33,518 nt of DNA from an uncultured Clostridia bacterium (GTDB lineage Bacteria > Bacillota > Clostridia > Oscillospirales > Ruminococcaceae). The notes under the pieces were generated by a model. It was not told the DNA's origin and did no database searches. It saw only the letters and a list, made by a program, of their open reading frames with translations. The DNA is taken from positions 1 through 33,518 of the forward strand of contig CAMNXF010000025.1 of NCBI GenBank assembly GCA_946567425.1. Direction: 5' to 3'. Both the position numbers and the translations under genes were made by a program. Positions within the stretch are counted from its first letter, which is position 1; the number at the start of each line of letters is the position of its first letter. Of this stretch, positions 7,642 to 14,662 are shown one piece after another.

Positions 7642-7681
7642 AAAATATCCCGAAGCTGTGTTTGCTGCTTCGGGATATTTT
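7642..7681 (+). terminator. Terminator behind the ABC remnant
   Basis: A perfect 15-bp stem, 7642-7656 with 7667-7681, ten-base loop, ending in four T residues. Confidence 0.85.
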
Positions 7682-7717
7682 AATTGTAAAAAATGGAAAA
7701 TATATCGCTTTAAAAGG

Positions 7718-7746
7718 TTGACACAAGCTTTACTTTGTGATATAAT
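7718..7746 (+). promoter_or_regulatory. Promoter of the second lipoprotein gene
   Basis: TTGACA (7718-7723) and TATAAT (7741-7746) with 17-base spacing and TGTGA before the -10. The leader to ATG 7854 is about 100 nt. Confidence 0.85.
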
Positions 7747-7795
7747 TAGATAATTGAATCAGACAATTCAAAACGAGAACAACTTTACATGGCTC

Positions 7796-7821
7796 TCAAA
7801 TAACGCTAGGCGTTCATTTGA
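7796..7821 (+). promoter_or_regulatory. Hairpin in the leader of the second lipoprotein gene
   Basis: Arms TCAAATAACGC (7796-7806) and GCGTT-C-ATTTGA (7810-7821) pair with one bulged C around a TAG loop. No clear Shine-Dalgarno sequence precedes ATG 7854, so this structure may matter for initiation. The segment CTCAAATAA..GC..AGGCG also occurs in the ncRNA at 28090-27937; the match is short. Confidence 0.4.
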
Positions 7822-7853
7822 CATAAACTTATTATTTACATGAATGATCTATT

Positions 7854-8735
7854 ATGAAGAAATCAAGCAGCATCGCAGCAATATTTTGTATGTTCGCGCT
7901 GCTCTGCGGCTGTACGAACGCCGCGTACAGCACGAACGGAAACGGCTCAGACGGTTCGTCGCCCGTTTTGTCCGACAGTCCCGCAGACACATCTTCCGAA
8001 AATACGGACAGTTTGTCTTCTGATATGTCAAGTATTGACACGTCGTTAAGCACTTCCGGCAATTCCGAGCCGCAGGGCGTTAACATCGGCGGCGGAATGG
8101 TGATGTTCGGAACGGCGGTTGACAGCACGGAACTTGAGGAATTTTCGCTTGCGGCGTATACCGAGGGATATACGTTTGGCGAGGTGGAAAACGAGTTTTT
8201 GGACACGCTTGACAACGCCGATATCAAGGAGTTGTATATGAACGCGCAAATACTGTGTAAGCTTTTAAGCACAAGCGCCATCAGACCGACCTCCAAAGTG
8301 CTCGACAACGGGCACACACGTGCGCAGATTTGCTTTGACGGCTGTATGTATGGAGAATCGGGATACACTTACGAGAGCTTCAAAAAAGCCTATCTGAGCG
8401 CGTTCACTAACGAAGCGACCGAGAAAATATTACAGGATCAATATTATTTGGATTATAATGGTGCTTTGTTTTATGTATACGGCGCAAGCGGAGGAAACGC
8501 ATTGAAGGTTCACCGCGAGTATGAGCTGATATCGAAAACCGACAGCGCGGTTGAGTTTCAATGCATAGTGTTCAGCCATGATATTGACTTTAAGCCCTCA
8601 ACAGAGTATGACCCCGCGCTGCGCGATAAATATGATAAAAATATTATTGACTTTAAGCTCGTTCTTACGGACAACGGCTGGCGAGCGGAAAAGTTCCTCA
8701 AAGCGGATAATCATGATGAATTTCTGATAATATAA
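7854..8735 (+). CDS. Lipoprotein, paralogue of the 6433-7311 gene; possibly IseA-like
   Basis: A 293-residue protein. The lipoprotein signal ends at LLCGC with Cys at about residue 20, followed by a long Ser/Asp/Asn-rich tether to about residue 75. The globular part carries IKELYMNAQILCKLL..AIRP, YTYESFKKAYLSAFTNEATE, DYNGALFYVYGASGG and a C-terminal LVLTDNGWRAEKFL, each aligning with the other lipoprotein. It stands alone with its own consensus promoter and a bidirectional terminator behind it. A weak or absent ribosome site is notable. An IseA-like role at the cell wall is only a suggestion from the shared F-T-x-x and G-x-L-[FY] motif order. Confidence 0.8.
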   Translation: MKKSSSIAAIFCMFALLCGCTNAAYSTNGNGSDGSSPVLSDSPADTSSENTDSLSSDMSSIDTSLSTSGNSEPQGVNIGGGMVMFGTAVDSTELEEFSLAAYTEGYTFGEVENEFLDTLDNADIKELYMNAQILCKLLSTSAIRPTSKVLDNGHTRAQICFDGCMYGESGYTYESFKKAYLSAFTNEATEKILQDQYYLDYNGALFYVYGASGGNALKVHREYELISKTDSAVEFQCIVFSHDIDFKPSTEYDPALRDKYDKNIIDFKLVLTDNGWRAEKFLKADNHDEFLII

Positions 8736-8755
8736 GCAGCAGTGATGATTCGCAA

Positions 8756-8784
8756 AAAGCCTATGGGAGCGACCCATAGGCTTT
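8756..8784. terminator. Bidirectional terminator between convergent units
   Basis: A perfect 12-bp stem, 8756-8767 with 8773-8784, loop AGCGA. A residues flank the left side and T residues the right, so it can serve both the lipoprotein gene and the minus-strand biosynthetic operon ending at 8804. Confidence 0.85.
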
Positions 8785-8803
8785 ATTGTTACATATCGGA
8801 AAA

Positions 8804-10336
8804 TTACAGTATATCTCCCTTGAACATCTGCTTTCTCTTGATCTTGCGGGAAGTGGTTTTCTCAAACTCCTCGTTTCTTACCCGTATGCGACGGATAGCC
8901 TTGGACGACGGCAGCGCCTTGTTAAGCTCCTTTACCTTTTCCTTGATTTCGTTTGCGGTTTCATCTTCGGTCTTGCCCGCGTAAAGCTCCTTTCCCGGAA
9001 ACAGCTCCAGCGTCAGTGTTTCGTCCTCGGAATAAACCATAAGCTCCTGTGCAATCTGCGCAGCCTCCGCCTTGTTTTCAAGCTCCTCGGGAGACACGTT
9101 TTCGCCGTTCGAGAGGATTATCAGATTTTTCTTTCTTCCCGTTATGAACAGCCTTTTCTCATCGTCAACGTAACCCAGATCGCCCGTATACAGCCAACCG
9201 TCCCTGAGCGTTTCGGCGGTGGAAGTGTCGTCCTTGTAGTAGCCCTGCATTACCGAGGGGCTTTTTACGGTTATTTCCCCGTCGACTATCTTCACCTCGC
9301 AGCCCTTTACCACAGTCCCGACGTCGCCTACCGACTTGCGGGTGAGGTCTCCCGACGTAATTCTCGGTGAACACTCGGTCATTCCGTAGCCCTGCGCGAT
9401 AGTTATGCCAAGCTCCTCATACGCCGAAATAAGCTCGGGAGCAAGATACGCCCCGCCGCTGTAAATTACTTTCAGTCTGCCGCCGAGCGCGTTTTTCGCG
9501 ATAGCCTGTATCGGGATATCGGGATTGGCTTTGGCGGCGTTTTTGATCTGCTTGCAGATAGTCGCAGCAATCATGGGCACAAGCAGAATTATCGTCGGCG
9601 AATACAGCTTTAAATTCTGCGCTACCTTCATCAGCGAATCGTTGACGCAGACGCACGTCCCGTAACGCAGCGACAACAGAATATCGCAGGTAAAGCAGTA
9701 CACATGATGAATGGGCAGCACGGTCAGCAGCACGTCCTCGGTCGTGCTCTCGTTGTCGCAGCAGAACACGTTGTCCATAAAGTTGCCGTGCGACAGCATT
9801 ACGCCTTTTGCCTTCCCCGTCGTACCCGAGGTGAACAGTATAGCCGCGAGCGTGCTTTCGTCGGGCTTTTCGAGAATTTGCGGTGGATAATTTTCCCGAA
9901 CTTCGCCGAGCGTCAGGATATCGCCATTCGTGTTATCGGACAGCATAACGTATTCCCGTATATTCGGACAGTTCGCCTTGAATATGGTAACGGCGGTCGA
10001 AAAACGTTCATCGTAAAACAAAACCTCAACGTCCGCTCTTGCCAGAAGCTCGCATATATCGGCGGGAGCAAGCAGCGCGTCAACGGGAACGGCAGTGCTG
10101 CCGCCGATCATCGTGCCGAGATAGCTCACCAGATAGTTATAGCTCGTAGGGCCGATGATACCCGCGTGAACCGGCCGCCCGAATTTTTCCCTCAAAAAAG
10201 CGGAGACGCTGAGCGCGTCAGAGTAAAACTCTTCGAACGTCTTTTCGCGGATATCCGCGCCGTGCTTTTCCCTGATGAATACCCTGTCGCTGTAGCTGCT
10301 CTGCGCGCCGCTTACCAGATCAAATAACGTTTTCAT
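8804..10336 (-). CDS. AMP-forming acyl/aminoacyl ligase (class I adenylate-forming enzyme)
   Basis: A 510-residue, full-length ANL-superfamily enzyme. The motifs in order are ILFTSGTTGKAKGVMLSHGN (P-loop, about residue 170), YGMTECSPR (about 320), GWLYTGDLGYVDD (A7, about 380), the hinge ITGRKKNLIILSNGENVSPEE, and a C-terminal Lys in TTSRKIKRKQM. It should activate a carboxylic acid as an acyl-AMP and pass it to the thiol of the carrier protein encoded four bases upstream. The long-chain acyl-CoA synthetase subtype fits about as well as an amino-acid adenylation enzyme. The substrate cannot be read safely. AAAGGA precedes ATG with 8 bases spacing. It is the last gene of the operon, 20 bases from the terminator. 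Confidence 0.9.
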   Translation of the reverse strand: MKTLFDLVSGAQSSYSDRVFIREKHGADIREKTFEEFYSDALSVSAFLREKFGRPVHAGIIGPTSYNYLVSYLGTMIGGSTAVPVDALLAPADICELLARADVEVLFYDERFSTAVTIFKANCPNIREYVMLSDNTNGDILTLGEVRENYPPQILEKPDESTLAAILFTSGTTGKAKGVMLSHGNFMDNVFCCDNESTTEDVLLTVLPIHHVYCFTCDILLSLRYGTCVCVNDSLMKVAQNLKLYSPTIILLVPMIAATICKQIKNAAKANPDIPIQAIAKNALGGRLKVIYSGGAYLAPELISAYEELGITIAQGYGMTECSPRITSGDLTRKSVGDVGTVVKGCEVKIVDGEITVKSPSVMQGYYKDDTSTAETLRDGWLYTGDLGYVDDEKRLFITGRKKNLIILSNGENVSPEELENKAEAAQIAQELMVYSEDETLTLELFPGKELYAGKTEDETANEIKEKVKELNKALPSSKAIRRIRVRNEEFEKTTSRKIKRKQMFKGDIL

Positions 10337-10340
10337 ATAA

Positions 10341-10568
10341 TTATCCTTTCAGCTTTTCAATGTAAGCTATCGCGTCTCCGACGGTCGCAAGATCGAGTAT
10401 CTCCTCTTCCTTGACCTGTATGCCGTACTTTTCCTCCGCCTCTCCAAGAAAGCTCATAAAGTCGAACGAGTTAAATCCCAGATCATCGACAAATTTTGTT
10501 TCCGCGGTTATCGCCGCGGGGTCTGCTTCGACATAATTGCATATCAGTTCCTTGATTTCCTCTAACAT
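10341..10568 (-). CDS. Acyl/peptidyl carrier protein
   Basis: A 75-residue four-helix carrier protein. The phosphopantetheine attachment site is Ser34 in DDLGFNSFDFMSF, a variant of the usual D-S-L/M in which Asp is replaced by Asn. The rest (EEEILDLATVGDAIAYIEKL) is the standard recognition helix region. It starts behind GGAGG with short spacing. It lies between the condensation enzyme and the ligase, so it most likely ferries the activated acyl group to the condensation enzyme. The N-S-F motif and the context make a dedicated carrier more likely than the housekeeping fatty-acid ACP. Confidence 0.92.
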   Translation of the reverse strand: MLEEIKELICNYVEADPAAITAETKFVDDLGFNSFDFMSFLGEAEEKYGIQVKEEEILDLATVGDAIAYIEKLKG

Positions 10569-10587
10569 AGTTCCTCCTAAAAAACGC

Positions 10588-11997
10588 TTATATCATTTCC
10601 AATATCTGACCGATAGTTCTGTTTTTATCCTCAATACCTCTGAACAGAATACGGCAGTAATAGTAGTACAAAAACTCCATTTCCTTATCGCTCACAACAT
10701 CCTTTTTGTACTCGAAATTGAAGTTCAGACCGTTGTCCTCGGGGCGGTGCATTACAGTAAGGTACAGCGGCTGAGCCGCAACTCCGTTTGAATACCAGAA
10801 CGTCTTGTAGTCTATGTTGGGCATCTCGGTGTTCTTTTCCCTGAGCGTCAGCGGCTGATAGGTCAGCGAGATGCTCTCGTAGCTTGCTCCGGGCGCGTAT
10901 TTGCGGTATTTCGCACGTTTCATTGTAAGCTCGATAGGGTCATAGTTAGCGTGACGGAATATCTTGCTCTGCTCGAGCTGTATCACACGTATTCCGTCAA
11001 TGAACGTCATTTCCGGTTCGAGTATCGTGCGCAGGGGGAAGAAGTGGATACGCGTGCCGCCGCTGTTCTTTTCGAGGAGCGTTCCGCGCCGCGCGACGCA
11101 GGTCTTTACCGAAACGTCCTTTTCGTCGTTGTTGAATTTTGACAGCACCGTCCGCAAGCCCATAAGCAACAGCCCCGCCATTGTAACGCGGTTTTCCTCA
11201 CAGAACTTCATCAGTCTTGCCGACGGTTCTCCCTCCAGATGATAGACCGAGATCGCCGCGTCAAGCGTGTTCGACGTGATGACCGCACTGCGCAAATTCG
11301 AGTTTCCGCTCTCACGGCGCTGCGTAAGCAGTCTGCCCGGTCCCGTAAAATCGGTGTACATAGGCTCGTCGCCCTCGATGCGCTCCTTCCAGAATTCCTC
11401 GTCCGCCTTGTGGGCGGCATTTCCTCTTTTTTCGTATTCAAGATCATGCAGCAGCGCCTTGATGTAAGGCTGCATAGGCTTAGGCTCGGGATAACCGTAG
11501 ACCTTTGCGCAGTAAAGCTCCAGCACCAATTTGTTGAACCCGATTATTGAGCTGGAGTCCATGGTCATATGATCGACCTTAAGATAGATCCCGTTATACC
11601 CACCGGGATATTTTATCATCACCACATTATTCATTGGTGAATTGTAACGCTCCAACGGCTTGTGAGTCCACTGCGTCATTTCGTTGTGAGCGTCCTCCTC
11701 GCGCCAATGAGAGAAGTCGAAAAAGCCAATATCCCTGTCATCAAACGGAACAACATACTGATAGACCTCTCCGTCCTCGTCTTTGATAAAGCGCAGCCGC
11801 ATCGAGTCAAACCCCGCGATTGCCTCTTTTACGCACTGCTTCAGCACGCCGAAATCCACGTCTTGCTTAATATATAAACCCGTTCCGATATTGAGCACCT
11901 GCGGTTTCGCGAACTTTATCGTATAGAAGTGCAGCCTTTGCGCGGCAGTGAGCGGATAGCACTGCATTATCGTGCCGTTTATGTTGAATTCTTTCAT
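10588..11997 (-). CDS. Stand-alone condensation-domain enzyme
   Basis: A 469-residue protein of the length and layout of an NRPS condensation domain or free acyltransferase of the same fold. It begins with YPLTAAQRLHFYTIKF, similar to the C1 core motif. The catalytic motif reads KVDHMTMDSS: His143 and Asp147 align with the second His and the Asp of HHxxxDG, while the first His is Asp142 and the Gly is Ser148. The altered motif keeps the essential second His. Its ATG directly follows the TAA of the hydrolase gene, and its ribosome site (GGGGGT) lies inside the hydrolase coding end, indicating tight coupling. It probably joins a carrier-bound acyl group to an amine or alcohol. The second substrate is unknown. 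Confidence 0.85.
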   Translation of the reverse strand: MKEFNINGTIMQCYPLTAAQRLHFYTIKFAKPQVLNIGTGLYIKQDVDFGVLKQCVKEAIAGFDSMRLRFIKDEDGEVYQYVVPFDDRDIGFFDFSHWREEDAHNEMTQWTHKPLERYNSPMNNVVMIKYPGGYNGIYLKVDHMTMDSSSIIGFNKLVLELYCAKVYGYPEPKPMQPYIKALLHDLEYEKRGNAAHKADEEFWKERIEGDEPMYTDFTGPGRLLTQRRESGNSNLRSAVITSNTLDAAISVYHLEGEPSARLMKFCEENRVTMAGLLLMGLRTVLSKFNNDEKDVSVKTCVARRGTLLEKNSGGTRIHFFPLRTILEPEMTFIDGIRVIQLEQSKIFRHANYDPIELTMKRAKYRKYAPGASYESISLTYQPLTLREKNTEMPNIDYKTFWYSNGVAAQPLYLTVMHRPEDNGLNFNFEYKKDVVSDKEMEFLYYYYCRILFRGIEDKNRTIGQILEMI

Positions 11998-12981
11998 TTA
12001 ATTACCCCCGAGATATGTATCTAAAAATTCCGTAACCGTGTTTTCGTAAAGCTCCGTGTTCTCGTACAGCGACGCCGCGTGACCCGCGTTTTCAACGAGC
12101 AACAGCCGCTTTTCACCCGTGCAGCTTTCGTAATTTCTGACCGACATTTCGGTCGGGACGAACAAGTCCTCCTTGCCGTGAATGAACAATATCGGACACG
12201 GCGCTTTCTTTACCGCATCGACCGTCGAACAGTCCTTGAAACCGTAGCCCGCCTTGCGTTTGCACATACGCTCGTTTATGTCCATTATCGGGTGCGGCGG
12301 CAAGTGATAATCGCGTTTAAGGATATGCTTGAATACCTCATACGGCGACGTGAACGCGCAATCGGCGATCACCGCTTTTACGTTCGCGGGGAACTCGTCA
12401 AGACCGCTCGCCATAAGCACCGTTGTCGCGCCCATTGAAACGCCATACAGCACGATCTCGCTGTCTGCGCCTAACCGCCCGGCGACGTATCCGATCCACT
12501 TCAGGCAGTCGAACCTGTCGAGTATCCCGAAACCGATATACTTGCCCTCGCTTTTCCCGTGTGACCGCTGGTCGACTATCAGCGCGTTGTATCCGCGCTC
12601 CATAAAGTATTCCGCCATTGTCGGGCAGTCGTTCATTCCGCAGCTTGTGTAACCGTGAAACAGTATCACTGTGCGCTTCGCGTTGGAATTTGTCGGTTTT
12701 TCCGTAAGGAACAGGTCGCCGTGCAGCGTTAGCCCGTCGCGCGATTTTATTGTGACGTGCTCTGACGGTCTGTCGAGAAACTTCTCCTTGACCTTGTGGA
12801 TAAGCTCTATGTACTTTTCCCACTTTTCGCCGTCCGCCATTTCGCTTATATCCACGCGGAGCTGATCCTGTCGCGGTATAACGCGGTCGAACAGTGTGCG
12901 TGCTCCGATAAAGCAAACTGCCGTTCCCGCAGCGAGTACTCCTCCCGCAGCCAGAACCGCAGTTCCGAGATTTAATTTCAT
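11998..12981 (-). CDS. Membrane-tethered alpha/beta hydrolase
   Basis: A 327-residue protein from ATG 12981, chosen because GGAGG lies 7 bases upstream; a longer upstream frame lacks such a site. Residues 5-27 form one hydrophobic N-terminal segment. The hydrolase core has an oxyanion strand VILFHGYTSCG, nucleophile Ser182 in YGVSMGATT, Asp272 in HGKEDLFVP and His301 in ENAGHAASLY. This is the serine hydrolase family of peptidase S9/DUF1100-like or esterase-like proteins that act on small esters, amides or thioesters. It is the first gene of the ligase/carrier/condensation operon and may release, trim or offload the product. The ribosome site lies inside one TetR-type operator, so repressor binding could cover it at the DNA level. 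Confidence 0.88.
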   Translation of the reverse strand: MKLNLGTAVLAAGGVLAAGTAVCFIGARTLFDRVIPRQDQLRVDISEMADGEKWEKYIELIHKVKEKFLDRPSEHVTIKSRDGLTLHGDLFLTEKPTNSNAKRTVILFHGYTSCGMNDCPTMAEYFMERGYNALIVDQRSHGKSEGKYIGFGILDRFDCLKWIGYVAGRLGADSEIVLYGVSMGATTVLMASGLDEFPANVKAVIADCAFTSPYEVFKHILKRDYHLPPHPIMDINERMCKRKAGYGFKDCSTVDAVKKAPCPILFIHGKEDLFVPTEMSVRNYESCTGEKRLLLVENAGHAASLYENTELYENTVTEFLDTYLGGN

Positions 12982-12983
12982 AT

Positions 12984-13000
12984 TTCGACCTCCGGTCAAC
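12984..13000. promoter_or_regulatory. TetR-type operator 1 (over the ribosome site of the hydrolase gene)
   Basis: The 17-mer TTCGACCTCCGGTCAAC, one of three related palindromes between the hydrolase and TetR genes. It overlaps the GGAGG of the hydrolase gene. It shares GACC-N3-GGTC with site 2; site 3 has AGTC in the second arm. Confidence 0.6.
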
Positions 13001-13081
13001 TTCATTATAATAAAAAACAACAATTCCCCAATGCTGCGAGAATAAGCACCCACCATTGCAAGGCAATTGCCGCCAGACAAA

Positions 13082-13098
13082 TCCGACCGACGGTCGAA
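13082..13098. promoter_or_regulatory. TetR-type operator 2 (near the transcription start)
   Basis: TCCGACCGACGGTCGAA contains the best palindrome of the set, CGACCG-A-CGGTCG. It lies just downstream of the predicted minus-strand start site near 13104, where a bound repressor would block initiation or early elongation. Confidence 0.7.
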
Positions 13099-13110
13099 CT
13101 TCTGTATTAT

Positions 13111-13139
13111 ATCTTACTACATTTTCGACCGACAGTCAA
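13111..13139 (-). promoter_or_regulatory. Promoter of the hydrolase/condensation/carrier/ligase operon
   Basis: On the minus strand, TTGACT (13139-13134) and TAAGAT (13116-13111) are 17 bases apart. An adjoining TATAAT (13111-13106) would need a 22-base spacer and is less likely. The -35 lies inside operator 3. Confidence 0.6.
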
Positions 13140-13140
13140 G
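13124..13140. promoter_or_regulatory. TetR-type operator 3 (over the -35 of the biosynthetic operon)
   Basis: TTCGACCGACAGTCAAG. It covers the -35 TTGACT of the minus-strand promoter and lies 17 bases before the -35 of the TetR gene, so one site could affect both directions. Confidence 0.65.
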
Positions 13141-13157
13141 TATTTTTTTAAAAAATA

Positions 13158-13186
13158 TTGAAAAATAAAAAAGTTTGTGATATAAT
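13158..13186 (+). promoter_or_regulatory. Promoter of the TetR gene
   Basis: TTGAAA (13158-13163), 17-base spacer, TATAAT (13181-13186) preceded by TGTGA. It diverges from the biosynthetic operon promoter. A direct repeat of AAAAATATTGAAAAA flanks the -10. Confidence 0.7.
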
Positions 13187-13249
13187 AATAAAAAATATTG
13201 AAAAAAATATATTCAAACTGTCTGTTTTTTCAAAAAAGGATTGATAATA

Positions 13250-13873
13250 TTGAAACAGGATAAACGCAAACTGATATACGACGCACTCGAAAAACTCATG
13301 CTTACGGTGCCGTTTAAGGATATTTCTGTAGAAACCATTGCCCGAAAAGCGGGTGTCGGCAAAGGCAGCGTTTACTATTATTTCGACAGCAAGGATGAAA
13401 TACTCGACAACGTGATAGAACGCAGCTACCGCCGCGCCATAAGGGAGTATTTTGACAATGTGCAGTCCGAAAGCACGGCGCTGGGGCGTATCAAGCAGCT
13501 TTTCAGAAGCGTAATCAAAAAGGATTTCGGGAGCAGCCGACAAAATCTGATAGTTACCCTCCACCTTCACGATGACCTCGTTCTGCACAACAAGCTGAAA
13601 GCGATAGCGGTACAGGAGCTTTCGCCGATACTCACGGTGCTGCTTGAGCAGGGAATGGAGGAGGGCTCACTCAAAACAGAGTACCCAAAAGAAAGCGCGG
13701 AGATAATCGTCACCGTACTCTCGGTTTTCCTCGACAACACCATGACCACACAGGAAAAAACGTCGGTGATGAAAAAGCTGAAAATATTCGCGAACGTTCT
13801 TGAAACGTGTCTTAAAACGTCAAAGGGCAGCTTTGATTTTTTGTTTGACTCTATCGAGGCGGAATATGTTTAA
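13250..13873 (+). CDS. TetR/AcrR-family repressor
   Basis: A 207-residue protein. It starts at TTG 13250 with AAAAGGA nine bases upstream; a TTG at 13241 is too close to that site. The N-terminal TetR helix-turn-helix reads IARKAGVGKGSVYYYFDSKD at about residues 32-51. The remaining residues are the helical ligand-binding and dimerisation domain. It is divergent from the hydrolase/condensation/carrier/ligase operon, and the shared intergenic region holds three matching palindromes, so it is very likely the local repressor, probably relieved by a small molecule such as the product or a precursor. It belongs with TetR regulators that sit next to transport or biosynthetic genes. Confidence 0.9.
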   Translation: MKQDKRKLIYDALEKLMLTVPFKDISVETIARKAGVGKGSVYYYFDSKDEILDNVIERSYRRAIREYFDNVQSESTALGRIKQLFRSVIKKDFGSSRQNLIVTLHLHDDLVLHNKLKAIAVQELSPILTVLLEQGMEEGSLKTEYPKESAEIIVTVLSVFLDNTMTTQEKTSVMKKLKIFANVLETCLKTSKGSFDFLFDSIEAEYV

Positions 13874-14099
13874 ATATGAAAAGCCGTGCTGACCGTGTGT
13901 GATATCCTTTACAAGAAAATTACAAACGCCAAATTCAAATGTAAGAGCCTGTTTATAATCCCTCAACACGCCGCCTGCACCCGCGGCAGATCTGATTTTA
14001 GCTGACAGAAAATCTCCGGCAGCTTAATTCAGTGTGCCTAAAATTCGGATTAAGTATAGCTCTGCACTTGTTTTTTATTGGCGCTAAGCTACTTGTTTT
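13874..14099. other. Intergenic stretch without recognised content
   Basis: 226 bases between the convergent TetR and HxlR genes. I see no coding frame, no strong terminator hairpin and no repeat end. Its composition resembles decayed coding sequence, but no family could be identified. Confidence 0.4.
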
Positions 14100-14432
14100 C
14101 TACTTTATTATATGGCGTTGCTTATAATCGCTCCCAAATTTCTCCATAGCGTCTAATGTAGGCTTTAAATATTCGCCTAACTCCGACAGCGAATACTCCA
14201 CGCGCGGCGGTACTTCGTGGAACACTGTGCGGATAATAATTCCGTCGCTTTCCATTTGCCGCAGATTGTCCGTCAAGACTTTCTGGCTTATGCCCTCAAG
14301 GTTCTTTTGCAGCTCGTTGAAGCGCCACGGACGCATACGCAAATTGCGGATGATCAGCAGCTTCCACTTGCTGCCGATAAGCTGAACCGTTGTTGCAACA
14401 TTGCATACGGGAAGTTCATCTTTTTTAACCAC
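14100..14432 (-). CDS. HxlR-family winged-helix regulator
   Basis: A 110-residue protein starting with GTG at 14432 behind an AGGTG site. It has the family hallmark of an N-terminal Cys (CNVATTVQLIGSKWKLLI) followed by the winged helix FNELQKNLEGISQKVLTDNL, LRQMESDGIIIR, then VEYSLSELGEYLKPTLDAM. HxlR proteins often sense oxidants, quinones or aldehydes through that Cys and control a divergent reductase. Here the divergent gene is an NAD(P)-binding reductase-like protein, and the gap contains two palindromes, so regulation of that gene is the natural reading. Confidence 0.92.
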   Translation of the reverse strand: MVKKDELPVCNVATTVQLIGSKWKLLIIRNLRMRPWRFNELQKNLEGISQKVLTDNLRQMESDGIIIRTVFHEVPPRVEYSLSELGEYLKPTLDAMEKFGSDYKQRHIIK

Positions 14433-14540
14433 AAGAACACCTCACAATCTTTTTTTTATGTTACAGTATAATTATACCGTATCGGGAGCAAATTGTCAAT
14501 AAAAAATTTTTTTGTTCGGGAAGCCGCACCGTTGTTCAAA

Positions 14541-14583
14541 AGTTACATAAAAGTAACTGCATTACAAAAAAGTGCGTACTTTT
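14541..14583. promoter_or_regulatory. Two inverted repeats, candidate HxlR operators
   Basis: AGTTAC-N6-GTAACT (14541-14558) and AAAAGT-GCGT-ACTTTT (14568-14583) are perfect palindromes between the divergent genes. The second overlaps the expected -35 region of the plus-strand promoter, consistent with repression. Confidence 0.65.
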
Positions 14584-14608
14584 CAAGCAAAACCAAATGT
14601 GATATAAT
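14580..14608 (+). promoter_or_regulatory. Promoter of the NAD(P)-binding reductase gene
   Basis: TATAAT at 14603-14608 with TGTGA before it. The hexamer 17 bases upstream (TTTTCA) is a poor -35, so the promoter may depend on the extended -10 or on the regulator. Confidence 0.6.
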
Positions 14609-14662
14609 GAGATTACGGTAAGAGAAACCGCAAAATTCAAACACTTTCAGGAGGAATTAGCT

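Noticed and set aside
8786..10327. Long plus-strand open frames opposite the AMP ligase gene
   Set aside because: They are GC-driven shadows; the minus strand has all catalytic motifs of the ligase family.
12398..13066. A 222-codon minus-strand frame overlapping the hydrolase gene
   Set aside because: It is very Arg-rich and lacks motifs, while the overlapping frame has the full hydrolase triad and a good ribosome site.
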